Source of the DNA: Unio delphinus
Lineage: Eukaryota; Mollusca; Bivalvia; Unionida; Unionidae
Assembly: GCA_029339505.1 (NCBI GenBank)
Contig: JAQISU010000182.1
Location: forward strand, 682,001 to 746,000
Direction of reading: 5' to 3'
DNA length: 64,000 nt
The notes under the pieces: model-generated
What the model was told of the DNA's origin: nothing
Databases searched by the model: none
The model's input: the letters and a program-made list of their open reading frames with translations, nothing else
Part shown: piece after piece, positions 1 to 11,289 of the stretch
Numbering within the stretch: position 1 is the stretch's first letter
Layout: each line of letters begins with the position of its first letter
Made by a program: the position numbers and the translations under genes

Positions 1-719
1 TGCCTAATTCAAGTATATGTTGTAGGAAAATTACAGACATAAAAATTTACCCTTGATCATCATATTTGACAAATTGGGGATACCACCTTGAGTAAAAAAA
101 AACTTTATCAATTCCTCAAATGAACTGCATCTTTGAATCTTGTAGACGGACACATTTATGGCCAACATGTATTGCTTGCCTGACTCGGTCTTTAATAAAA
201 GACTAACCGATCCTTAAATGACCAGACAAAAAGGTATCATGGACGAGACTAAGAATTTACATCTATACGACTTTTGAAACTAAACTCTGATAGCTCACCG
301 GCCACTCATTATCCGCAGGTACCTCAGTGGTCTTCATTTGCTTATGAAGACCACATTTTTAACAAAATAATAAACAGGTGCGTCATTTTTGCTAACAACC
401 TGCTGAGGAAAACAGGTGATCTTAGGAAGTCGTCGTTTGCCAACATGATTATAATAAAGAGAATGGGTAGTTAGAAAAGGATAACTTTTCATCACTTTCC
501 TTTGATTGATCAAAACGAGGAAAGTGACGACATCAAATGCCTGACTAACACATATGTCAGCTAAAGCAATACTCTTTCGAGCAACATAATTCTCATGAGC
601 TTTGTTTGCTATATCTCTAGTAACTGCACAAGATGTTTATAAATCAGGGATTTCATTTTCAATAGGATCAACTTTCTCTGATCCAAATAAGGCTTGTCAG
701 TTACAAGTAGATTGACCAC
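1..719 (-). other. Probable continuation of gypsy remnant, no domain assignable
   Basis: Short minus-strand open pieces continue past the protease region, for example AHENYVARKSIALADICVSQ around 600-541, as expected for the protease-RT linker. I cannot identify an RT motif. A plus-strand open stretch at 274-474 is probably chance. Confidence 0.35.
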
Positions 720-1020
720 AACCTTGTCTCCACCTAGATCATAGCCTAGTAATAAATGAAAACCCTCAATGGGCAAAGAATTAAAATTCCGACTGTCACT
801 GGTCCTAAAACTAAGTCTGATTACAGCTTAACATAATGGAGAGGAAGCTTAAGAATGCCGCATTCAACTCGTCAGAAAAAGATTTCTCACAAAAAAGTAA
901 AAGTACCTGACATCAGAAAACCGAGACGTTCTCGTGGTCCTTATAGTTTTAATAGAGATAGGATTGGCAGAATCACTAATGAATTATTTAGGACCTTCGA
1001 CACGAATGGTTGATAATTCC
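720..1020 (-). pseudogene. Ty3/gypsy retropepsin remnant
   Basis: On the minus strand this segment follows the gag zinc knuckle and reads like the protease part of an invertebrate Ty3/gypsy polyprotein, which would cleave Gag-Pol in the virus-like particle. Two landmarks are visible. A block at 721-782 reads SLPIEGFHLLLGYDLGGDKV, the conserved segment downstream of the active site in this group. At 941-924 the expected RDTGAS active-site segment reads RTTRTS, so the catalytic Asp and the Gly after it are lost. A stop codon lies 5 prime of it and a frame change between the two blocks. The element is dead. No LTRs were found, and the RT and integrase would lie beyond the left edge or are missing. 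Confidence 0.72.
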
Positions 1021-1101
1021 ACATATTAAAATTAAATGTTCTTGTTTGACCATTTATATGCATTGCTCTCAGTACACCATATGACCCTGATCTCTTAGAA
1101 A

Positions 1102-1860
1102 TCAGGGCATTTGGATTAGATTAGTTTTGATTCTGTTCCTTATTTTCAATGTGTAGCAATTGGAAATAACGTGTCCTTTATTCTTGCAATAGTTACATAT
1201 AGGAAGAGATAAGGACTTCTGATCAGTCTTTTTTACGATAAATACCAGCGTAGAACCATCCATTATACTCTCATTGAACACATCATAAGTTTGCTGTACT
1301 GGCAGGGAAGCGTAGAGGTCACGAGCTTTGTCAAAAGGTAAACTTGGCATTGACAGTTCAATGCTTTCTTGGTCATTTCACATTTTCAGCAATCTTTCAA
1401 AGTGATGAAAATGTTTATCGACTTCTTTTTCTTTAAAATTGGGTACTAACTTAATATTCTTAGCGACATTAAACCTTGAATTTGTGTAAAGTGGGGCTAT
1501 ACTTTTCACTTCCCTGCTTTAATTCTTTTAATCAAAATTGAAATTCCCTTCCTTCCTTCCTTTCTTTCTCTTTGTATTTCTCTGTCTTGTTTTTCACACT
1601 GCATCGTTATCTGCATTAGCCACTTTTATTTTTCTCTCTCTTTCCTCTTTCTGCGACTCAGCTGCATTTGATTTTGTTATTTCTGTATCTGCATTTGCTT
1701 TATTCTTTCTTTAACTGCGTTTGTTTTTCGACATTCTGGAAATCAAGCGTTCTTAACTCGATTTCATTCTTCTAATGTAATTTCAATTTCTAATGTAATT
1801 TCAATTCCATAACATGCACGCAAGTTATTGTCAGATGGAGACCAACTAACCAAAATCAAA
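1102..1860 (-). pseudogene. Ty3/gypsy gag remnant with CCHC zinc knuckle
   Basis: Minus-strand Gag of a Ty3/gypsy retrotransposon, the structural protein that packages element RNA. The best open part (1350-1102, 82 codons) carries a CX2CX4HX4C nucleocapsid knuckle at residues 52-65 (CNYCKNKGHVISNC). Upstream, the same frame continues through 1500-1351 with the capsid-like block KNIKLVPNFKEKEVDKHFHH and is interrupted by a TGA just before the Met of the open part. Further 5 prime, 1501-1860 is purine-rich on this strand and encodes a Lys/Glu/Gln-rich, probably coiled-coil N-terminal part with several stops. Protease remnants follow directly. Old, inactive copy. Confidence 0.75.
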
Positions 1861-2195
1861 TCGCTTTTACCCAAAGCATTCTTTGCTACCAAACATTGGA
1901 ACAAAATATATTTTTATTTCTTTGCATCAGTCAGATCATATTTCCAGGCAACCTGGAACAATTCAGTCTTATTCAAGGACACTCTAACCGTTCCTGGTTA
2001 GGATTTAAAATAACGTTCTCCCTGTAGATGACATCGTAAAAGTCTTTGGCTTCATTAATATTCGTGACTTAGAATCTTCCAAAAAAAGGTGAATTAAAAT
2101 TCTGAAAACAACGTCATTTGGATATTTGTTTTCGACAATTCGTATTCCGGACGATCCCACAATTTTCTAATACGACTTTATTTTCTTAGAACAAG

Positions 2196-2196
2196 T

Positions 2197-2263
<67 letters not shown>
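2196..2263. repeat. (GA)n microsatellite
   Basis: About 34 near-perfect GA dinucleotides. The region 1861-2195 on its left and 2264-2765 on its right show no gene. Confidence 0.95.
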
Positions 2264-2264
<1 letters not shown>

Positions 2265-2765
2265 AACAAGCTTTGTACAATCATTTATTTGTCTAAAAAA
2301 TGACAATATAAACAAATAAGAATATACACTATCGCGAGTTAAATCCCACATCATTCGATAGATTATCCAGATTCTGCATTGGCGTATTTCTGTAGCTTTA
2401 CGAGAACATTTTCATGCCTCTGTCACTTTCATCGCCGATGGCGCTGCTGTTTTTGCGATTCAGGATTAATCGGTCACGACGGTTAATTCATGGAATAGAA
2501 TATTTAAATCCGTCATTGTGACGACTACGAGATATAAATAGATATGCGCTGAGGACAATATCTGCCTTGATCCCAGCGTGGCAAACGTTTTGTAATATCG
2601 CATCGATTTCTAGAATCAGATTTGTCAATTGGTACGAGTCTATTATATTAAAATAACAGAAAAGAGTGAAAACTAAAAGGCGTTGTAAAATTCAACAAAT
2701 AATTTATTTTCTTAGATAAAAACAAAAACAAATGTATAAGGAACTTACGGTACTGTGAATTAAAT

Positions 2766-3548
2766 ACCAATTCATTCTAGAATTACTGTTTTGTGGAAAT
2801 CTTTATTAAGTCCTTATTCATTCTAGAATTGCTGTTTTGTGGAAATTTGTATTAAATCCTTATTCATTCTAGAATTACTGTTTTGTGGAAATCTGTATTA
2901 AATCTTTATTCATTCTAGAATTACTGTTTTGTGGAAATCTGTATTAAATCCTTATTCATTCTAGAATTACTGTTTTGTGGAAATCTGTATTAAATCCCTA
3001 TTCATTCTAGAATTACTGTTTTGTGGAAATCTGTATTAAATCCTTATTCATTCTAGAATTACTGTTTTGTGGAAATCTGTGTTAAATCCTTATTCATTCT
3101 AGAATTACTGTTTTGTGGAAATCTGTATTAAATCCCAATTCATTCTAGAATTACTGTTTTGTGGAAATCTGTATTAAATCCCTATTCATTCTAGAATTAC
3201 TGTTTTGTGGAAATCTGTATTAAATCCTTATTCATTCTAGAATTACTGTTTTGTGGAAATCTGTATTAAATCCTTATTCATTCTAGAATTACTGTTTTGT
3301 GGAAATCTGTATTAAATCCTTATTCATTCTAGAATTACTGTTTTGTGGAAATCTGTATTAAATCCTTATTCATTCTAGAATTACTGTTTTGTGGAAATCT
3401 GTATTAAATCCTTGTTCATTCTAGAATTACTGTTTTGTGGAAATCTGTATTAAATCCTTATTCATTCTAGAATTACTGTTTTGTGGAAATCTGTATTAAA
3501 TCCCAATTCACTCTAGAATTACTGTTTTGTGGGAATCTGTATTAAATC
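2766..3548. repeat. 46-bp minisatellite, about 17 copies
   Basis: The unit contains TTCATTCTAGAATTACTG followed by TTTTGTGGAAATCTGTATTAA. I count 17 occurrences of the CTAGAATT core at a 46-bp spacing. Units differ at one or two positions only, so the array is young. It is not open in any frame. The 3549-4071 flank holds no gene. Confidence 0.95.
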
Positions 3549-4071
3549 CAACATTGTAAGTGTTGATGTGCCTTTTTTGTCCCGTGTCGCGGTGATGTAT
3601 CAACAGCGGTTTGTTTGTTCATACTAATTCAATCCAATCATACATAGTTCATTATAATACTGGGCACAACAATAATGCAACTGATTCTGACTCAATATCT
3701 TATCGCACGAATATTCAATAAATTTTCATGGTCACAATTAGCATTTCACCGGAAACTATTATAATTTGAGGTCTTTTACTAAATTTATAATATAGAATGC
3801 GGAATATATTATGTAGGCTAGGCATATTTGTAGTGAAATTCCAATACGCTAGCCCAGACCCAAAAAAATATGTTTGTTTCTTTTAATTATGATCCAAATA
3901 TTAACAAATATTCATAGGAATATATTTGCAATGTAATAGTTGTTTACAGAACAGAAACATAAATGATTCAGGCAACGTAAACGATGAACTAGATTTTAGA
4001 CAAGGTTAGCTACAAAATTCAACTTTACATTAAACACAGCAGATAGTGAAATTAAAATAAATAAATACAAT

Positions 4072-7000
4072 TGTTGTTGTTGGCATCAATTTCTAGAGAC
4101 GATGCAAGTGCACCTATGAGAGATGGCTCGGTTGGATACTTAAGCAGCGTCTATAGTGGTTAGGTAGTGGCAGCCCTTGCTGCACCGGATGGACTTAAAG
4201 TTGAGTTTGGTGTGTGTTGGAGCTGCTTTTTCTTCCTCCGAGATCGTTTTTCATCAGCTAGCAAACGTAGTGTGTCCTAATTGGCTTTCAATCCAGTACT
4301 CAGAACGTGTCGCCAACTGGGCCTGTCTTGAGCAAGCTCATCGCAGGTGTTGACATCGATGCCAAGGGGTTTCAGATCGTACTTGCAGACATCCTTGCAG
4401 CAAAGATGTGGCTGTCCGATCGAACTTTTGCAAGAGGAAAGTTCAGAATAAAGAAGGTCTTTACATGGCCCAGCCATTTGTGACGTTGGCGGATGAGTGT
4501 GACCATGCTTGGAATCTTGGCACGTTCAAACATCTCGTTGTGTTTGTTTCTCTATCACTCCATGTGATCACGAGTATACGTCGGAAACATCGCATAAGAA
4601 AGGCGCTCAGTCTTTGCTCTTGTGAGGCGTACAGAGTCCAGGTTTCACTGGAATACAGGATAGAGCTTAACATGCAGGCAAGGTACACGGAGATCATAGT
4701 GTTTAGGGCCAGCATACTGTTGTTTCATACTCTGCGAAAACCTGGAGAGAGTTGTTGATGTCCTTCACATCCGCTTGTTGGGCTCAACATCGAACGATAG
4801 GCTGTTAGTGATAGTAGAGTCAAGGTACGTGAACTGACTGACTACCTCAAGTTAGTAGTTGTTGATGATGATACATGCTTTAGCAAAGCGGTCCATCAGG
4901 TGCTGTAACTCAGCTTTTGTGTGAGTGGCTAGTGCAGCATCGTCTGCGAAGAACACGTACCTGATGGTTGCTTTACGCAAATTGCTATTTGCCATTATGT
5001 CGTACCAGGTTGAACAGTTTGCAGTCTGATCGCGTATGCAGGTAGATCCGTTCTGTAGACGTCCAAAAGACATGCTTGAGAATAACAGTGAAGAAGATGC
5101 CGATGAGTGTGCGTGAGGGCAAGGACGCATCCTCATTTCAATCCATTCAGGATGTTGAAGGGGTTGGACGTTGAGCCATAGTACTGAACTGTGCCTTTCA
5201 TGTCATTGTGGAAGGACTGGATCATGCTTTAATCTTCGCCATGATTGTAAAGAGTCTGTCTCTTCTGACCAGATCTAACGCCTTGGTCAGATCTATAAAG
5301 GCCAAGAAGAGGGGTTTGTGTTGTTCTCTGCTTTTGTCCTGCAGTTGCCTGATGCAGAAGATCATGTCGATTAAGGACATCTCTGTGTGAAACCCGCACT
5401 GCGACTCTGGATACACTCTGTCAGCATCCATTCAGCACCCATTCATCTGTTTAGTATGACGCGTGGGAGAACTTTACCCGCCATGCTGAGAAGAGATATG
5501 CCCTTGTAGTTGTTTTAGTCACTTATGTCGCCTTTGTTCTTGTACAGGGATAGGATGTTGACATCTCTCATGTACTGAATCATCGAACACTCATCCCAGA
5601 ATTGGCAGAGTAGGTCATGGAGGTGTGTGATCAGCACTCTGCAGCTGCACTTGATCACTTCAGCTGGTATGTCAGCCTTCTCTGGTGATTTATCTAAGGA
5701 CATTTTCTCTAAGGCCTTTTCTGGTTCTGTAACAGTAGGTTTCTCGTCCAGTTCGGTCATGAGCAGGAGGTTTTCAATGGTGTTGAGACATCGTTGGTCA
5801 TGTGGGTCTCTCTGGGAGTACAGTTCAGAGTAGTACTCCACACAACTCTCCATCTGTTTACCATTGTCGTGGATAGTATTGCCTGCGGAAGACTTCAGTG
5901 GTATTATCACCTTCTTAGAGGGACCCATTGCTTTATGTATGCCATCGTACATGCCTCTAATGCTTCTGATATCTGCTGATACCTGGATGCTCTGACAGAA
6001 CTGACGCCATTATTCCGTGGCGCAATGCCGTGCTAACCTCTGCACTTTTCTTCTGGTAGACCTGTATGCCTGTAGAGTCATCTGGTCACCGTTTGCATAT
6101 CAAGTGAACACTGCAAAGCTCTTCTATGACTGGCTTGAGTGTGACAGATGTAGCCTCAAACCAGTCGTTCTTTGACTGCCTCTACCAAAGATTAGTGTGG
6201 CTGTGCTGTATACAGTCTCTATGATGTGATCATATCTCTCGTTGGCACTGCCGTTGGGAGGTTGTGAATCAAACATTTTGGAGAGGGCAAAAGTAAATTC
6301 CTCAGATTTGTCTGGATATGACGTCTTGCTCACGTCAATGCGTGGTTTACACTCTTGACTAGAGCGGTGTATCTTTTTTGGCTGAATCTTCATTTCGCAG
6401 CAAATAGCGAGTGGTCAGTGGCGCAGTCAGTATCTGTGGTACCGCTTAGTGTGAGAGCGTAAACGCTGATTAGGTTTACAGGCCCGGGTGTGGAGTGAAG
6501 GCAGAGGGATACAAGTCGTCCGTTTCCTTGTTGGCAGGGTTCTATCATCCCCAGCAAAATTCCTGAAGGCGAATTCATCGCCAAATTCTCTGGCTTGGTC
6601 AGTGCACCGTCCTTGCCAGAAGAACGTGTAGTTCTCTTCTCTGAGGGATCCGGAATCTGGTAGCCGTGTATCCTTTAGTGCGGCGATGTACACCTTGAGT
6701 CTGGCAAGTTCGTTATTGATGACTGACGTCTTTCGAACATCGCTGGTTGCCTGGAGAACGTCGGAGAGTCCATTCAGCGTGGTCCGGATCTTCCAGGTAC
6801 CTAGCTTGAGGATTGGAGGTTTCGTTGTTGGTTTTCATTTGTTATTACGTGGTGCAATAGGTGCAATCCGCTTTGTCAGATACTCGTGTACCTTAAGTCC
6901 TACGCAGTCAGTAAGGCAGACAAGCTGTGGAGGGACAGCACCGTATTGTCTGGAGGCTGCTCAGTTTGAGGCAGGCGGTTGTTGCCCAGTGAGACCTATT

Positions 7001-7616
7001 GATCTCTACCACCGTCGGAAGCAACCCCTGGGATCTAACGTATAACTTTTAAAATGCTACTTCCCGAGTTGTGTCGACGCTGTGAAGAGAAGCTGGAGTG
7101 TATTCTCCGTGGCGCAAGCACGGGCATGTTGCCCATGTGGCTGATTCCCCCTCTCCACGCAGCTGATGTATCCAAATTAAAGGACAAGTCAATACCTCAT
7201 TTCACCAACGGCGTCGCAGTAGTTGCCAAAATGACACTTAAACAATACCAAGTTGCCCTAGAGACTCCGTCTCCAGATTTTCTGTTAGGGTTTACTCTCA
7301 TAACCTTTCCCATCAGAGGTTATAGTGGCAAGCCAGCAGGGTTTGAAGTCAGAGTATAACTTTTCGTAGATGGACGACCACAGAAGGTAAACGAGCCCCA
7401 TATGTCCGAAGCGTCTTGTTTTAAGGTGCCAGACACTCGCCTGTCATCCCTTTTCCAGTCCGTTTAAACTGGTTCAGCAGAGCTTAGTTAAATCACTCGT
7501 GAAGGCCTGGAGCTGGACGTGGTTGTCAGAAGCATATATCGAATGCATCCCATTGGGGTTGTAGTAGTGCTTATATGTCACAGCAACCCAGACGATAACA
7601 ACCTTTGGAACCCAAA
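4072..7616 (-). mobile_element. APE-type LINE, family 1, copy 1 (decayed, near full length)
   Basis: Minus-strand non-LTR retrotransposon. From 5 prime to 3 prime it holds an apurinic-type endonuclease N-terminal part (6693-6390, with LPDSGSLREENYTFFWQGRC), a linker, RT pieces (5952-5515; 5431-5222 with FLAFIDLTKALDLVRRD; 5136-4852 with the catalytic FADD box) and a C-terminal LINE tail (4715-4277, with SSILYSSETWTLY and DRPSWRHVLSTGL). Frame shifts and stops separate the pieces. The 3 prime end runs into a short CAA-type tail near 4072. The 5 prime end is set by the second copy in this window, which stops at the same TGGAACCC segment. The ORF1/5 prime leader (about 6700-7616) has no recognised domain. 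The clade cannot be settled by eye. Confidence 0.85.
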
Positions 7617-8921
7617 TAATTTAATACATACATAAATAAACAATGCAAATTAAACATATATAACGAACTATACTATTAGAGTTCGTGCCACTGTGCCTTA
7701 ATGTTATCACATTGCACTCTGTAATAGGTATGCATTCCTTCTCAAACCTGTGGATATGAAATGACACATTATGATGCTAACATTTGTATTGTTAAATACA
7801 TTAAAGTATTAGAAAATGCGAAAAGTAGATTTCGAAATGTTATGTCACAAGGCCGGTTTTCCCAATGAATATTTATTTTCTGCATCAATTCTTAAGCTGA
7901 AATGTGCTCAGAGTCGAATTTAATATCTGAAACATGCTTGTCGTGCAGAAAGGAGAACACAGTAAATAAAACTAATTCAGAGTAATTTTACCTGCAAAGT
8001 TAGAATATAAAAAAAAAAAACAATACGAAATGGAAACAAAACAAAACAATCAAAAGAAGAAGCTCACGTAATTAATATGAAAGGATTCTATATACTTATA
8101 GTTTTGTTTTTTAACATGGGCAGATTTCATTAGCTAAATAAAGAGAAAACGGGACTGTGTAGTCACGCTAACGCATTGCGTTTCCATTCAATAAATAACA
8201 GTAAACAGTCGTAATATTTTCTACCATCTAGTCATGATTATTGCGAACATATCGAAATTCAAAATTGCACTGCATATTTGTTAGTCCTTTCAAAGGATAT
8301 TGCAAGCTGCTGTTTGTTTACAAATCATTTTGTTATACGGTATCTAACGCACATTTGCCATTCCTTTGAAAATTGATCATTGCCAAGAGGCACCTGCAAT
8401 CCTCGCACTGCCACTATATATAAAACAATCAGACTATGAACACTTGGGGAAGTATAATAGAGACTGACAGATAAAAAGTTCTATCATATAACAGACATGC
8501 AGAGAAGTTGCAAACCATGTGTTTAGTCACTTGGAGTCGTATATAATAGTTCGCTTATGTTTATATCCGTGATAAATAGATTATTATTTAAATTAAAGAT
8601 TATAATAACTTGAAATTTCAACAAAAAAAAGCGTCATTACATCCTTGAAACGCGACTAAAGCCAATAATAAATATTAAAACACGGGATATGTTTAATGCA
8701 TCAGAGTAATTATCACGCAGGTTTAGCTAGAAAAATTTAAACATTAAGCACAAAATTGGTCACGAAATTCAGTAAAGAATTTAAAATATGTATTGAAAAG
8801 TGTTTTCGATAATTGCATTTTTTTTCGTGCAAATTGGCGGGGAAGGGCAGGCGGCTTGCATCTGTTTCAGTGAGACAACATGTGTCTAGTTTCTGATAAT
8901 GCATGCGTAAATCAAAATTTA
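7617..8921. other. AT-rich intergenic DNA, no gene seen
   Basis: AT-rich, with short homopolymer runs and no open frame of note on either strand. I see no repeat family shared with the rest of the window. Confidence 0.6.
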
Positions 8922-10117
8922 AATTAATAGGGATAGTTTGGATGAAACTTTTGTTTTTATAAATAAAGGAAATTTAAAGGTTAATAGTGTCCCCGTTAAT
9001 ACAAAAAAATATACATTTATTTGGCATTCTTAAATTACAGATCAAGAAATAATACCAGAAAAATTACGAAGATATTAAATAATGTATTAAAGTAAGCTCT
9101 TTAATAAAAATGAAATTTATTTGTGGATTTTTTCATATTGGTTTACTCGTTTTGATTAGCCAATTCCTTAACAACATGGTTGGTAACGAAAATAGCTCCG
9201 ACATATATTGGAGCTGAATGTGACAGCACTTGTCATCTGCGTCTGGTTGTAGCACGCCGATAGCGGCCGAATATTTGCAGTGCAAGAAAACTAGCATTGG
9301 TACATGCAGACATTTTCTCAAAATGTGTGTATCGCAATCCACAGCTACAAAGTAACTCAATTTGCCCTTCTTCCCACCCCCATTTCACATTTAAACATGT
9401 TCTGACCTACATCCGTAAAACCTAACAGTTGACAACTAGCTGTTTGCCACCAACACCATCCCACCCCCCAAATAATTATTCGGGGGACCTAAATAATTGT
9501 CTTTAAGAGTACAGCTATAACATTATTGTCAAGAAATATTTTGTTGTATTTTCGATTATTGCTTATACGAGCAGAAATAATTGTGTAGCAATTTAATTTA
9601 GTTATAAAAGCTTGTTAAGTGAAATACCATTGTGAAACAAACAATAGTGTCGTTTCATTTCTTGTTTTAAAATCATTATTCTTGCCATAGTTTGTTACAC
9701 GTTTTTAATCGAAAGGAGAATAGGAATTCGATTTTGTAACTCTAAGGAATCTGTAGGCAAAATAATTATTGTTAAAGTCGTGGAACGTATTGCCATTTAA
9801 TGTCCGTAAAGTGTATCTGCATATAAAGAGCTCGAGGTGAAAAGAATATTGTGATGGCGTTTGATGCATGATTTAAAAATTTGCAAATAATAAATAGTGT
9901 TTCGTTGAAAATTATCAACATGGTCGTGTTATATATTATTGTAATGTAGCATAATAATAATAATTGTTTTCTACCGTTTTTTTTTTCTTTCTTCATAATT
10001 TCATATTTAGCTTTCTATCAATGTAGTATAGTAATGTTCTGAAGTTACTGGCCTTTTATATACATTGCAGAATTGAACACACAGTAAACTGTTTCATCCA
10101 AACTATCCCTATTAATT
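8922..10117. mobile_element. Possible non-autonomous DNA element with 27-bp inverted ends
   Basis: A 27-bp sequence at 8922-8948, starting AATTAATAGGGATAG, recurs as an exact inverted copy at 10091-10117. TTAA lies at or next to both outer ends, with a one-base difference in spacing, which would suit a TTAA-targeting (piggyBac-like) element. The 1.14-kb interior is AT-rich. Its only open stretches (9360-9133 and 9996-9772, minus) resemble no transposase I know, so this would be non-autonomous. Confidence 0.45.
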
Positions 10118-10929
10118 AAGCCTAACAATGCTTTAAAGATTGCTTAGGAGACATTGTCTTACAAATATCTATTATAACAACAGTTTTTTCTTCTTCATAA
10201 GATGTAAAGGAGCATTTAAAATGCATATTAATACATTAGTATGACATGAATAGAGCGCTTTAAATGAACATTTCATTAGCTTATTAATAAACTGTGTGAC
10301 ATGAAAGAACGTTGTAAAGGATCATTTTAATATTTTATTAATAAACTTTATAACACACCAAGAACAAAATCTTTATAAGGTGAATATAAAGCTGATTTAC
10401 CCTTGTAATAATTCCTTTTGACAGCTTTAAAGTTCAGTCAATTAGAATAAATGGCAATCAAATAGTGTGTGCTAATGTGTGAAAAAAGTAAGGGGAAATT
10501 TTTTTATTTAAAAAGAATGAATATAGGCTTAACAAAAATAGAGGTAAACATGTTTCAGAAATTTTCAAACAAGTATTAAATGTGTGATGCATAAGCGTAT
10601 TGGACGATTGATAAACATTCTAACAACCATGAAACACCAGTCAGAAACGAGTTTCATTCAACAATTGGTAAACATTACAGTAAAGAAACTCCAGTCAAAC
10701 ACAAGTTTTGTTTTTGTTGTTATTTCTTAAACATACTATAATGTTCTACTAATTGATTAACATTAATTAAATATGATAATGACCAAAGCCCCCACCCCTT
10801 TCTCGGTTGACCATTGTGACAAGATAGGGGCTAAAATGTATGAAATGAGGAACTTTGGCGATTTTCGTTCGTGTCATCCCAGATATATTCTGGGCTTACG
10901 AATGATGGGTAAAGGTTAAGTCAAACCGA

Positions 10930-10977
<48 letters not shown>

Positions 10978-11289
10978 TTTAAAAACCAAACCGACCAGGG
11001 ACAGAGACAGAGAGGGAATAACTGTAAATATATTGAAGTAGTTTAATTACCTCTTGTTTTATTGCTTAGTTTATATTGCACATTAATTTCCATGAACCGG
11101 TAGGTTAATGGGTTAGGGAGCATGTGAATGGCGTAGCTAAGAAAGTGTTTGTAGTGCTCTACTTTTATTATTAAAACCTCCTTTCATATTTAAATAATAA
11201 GTGTGTATTACACTGAAGAAAAATAGAAACTAAAAACGAAAGTAATTAACTTATCAATTTGCAAAGATGATTGTAAATAATCACAAAGA
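10118..11289. repeat. AT-rich intergenic DNA with (GA)n microsatellite
   Basis: A perfect GA tract lies at about 10932-10975. The rest is AT-rich with no gene. Confidence 0.7.

Noticed and set aside
4408..4758. 116-codon plus-strand open stretch
   Set aside because: Antisense shadow of the C-terminal LINE domain encoded on the minus strand.
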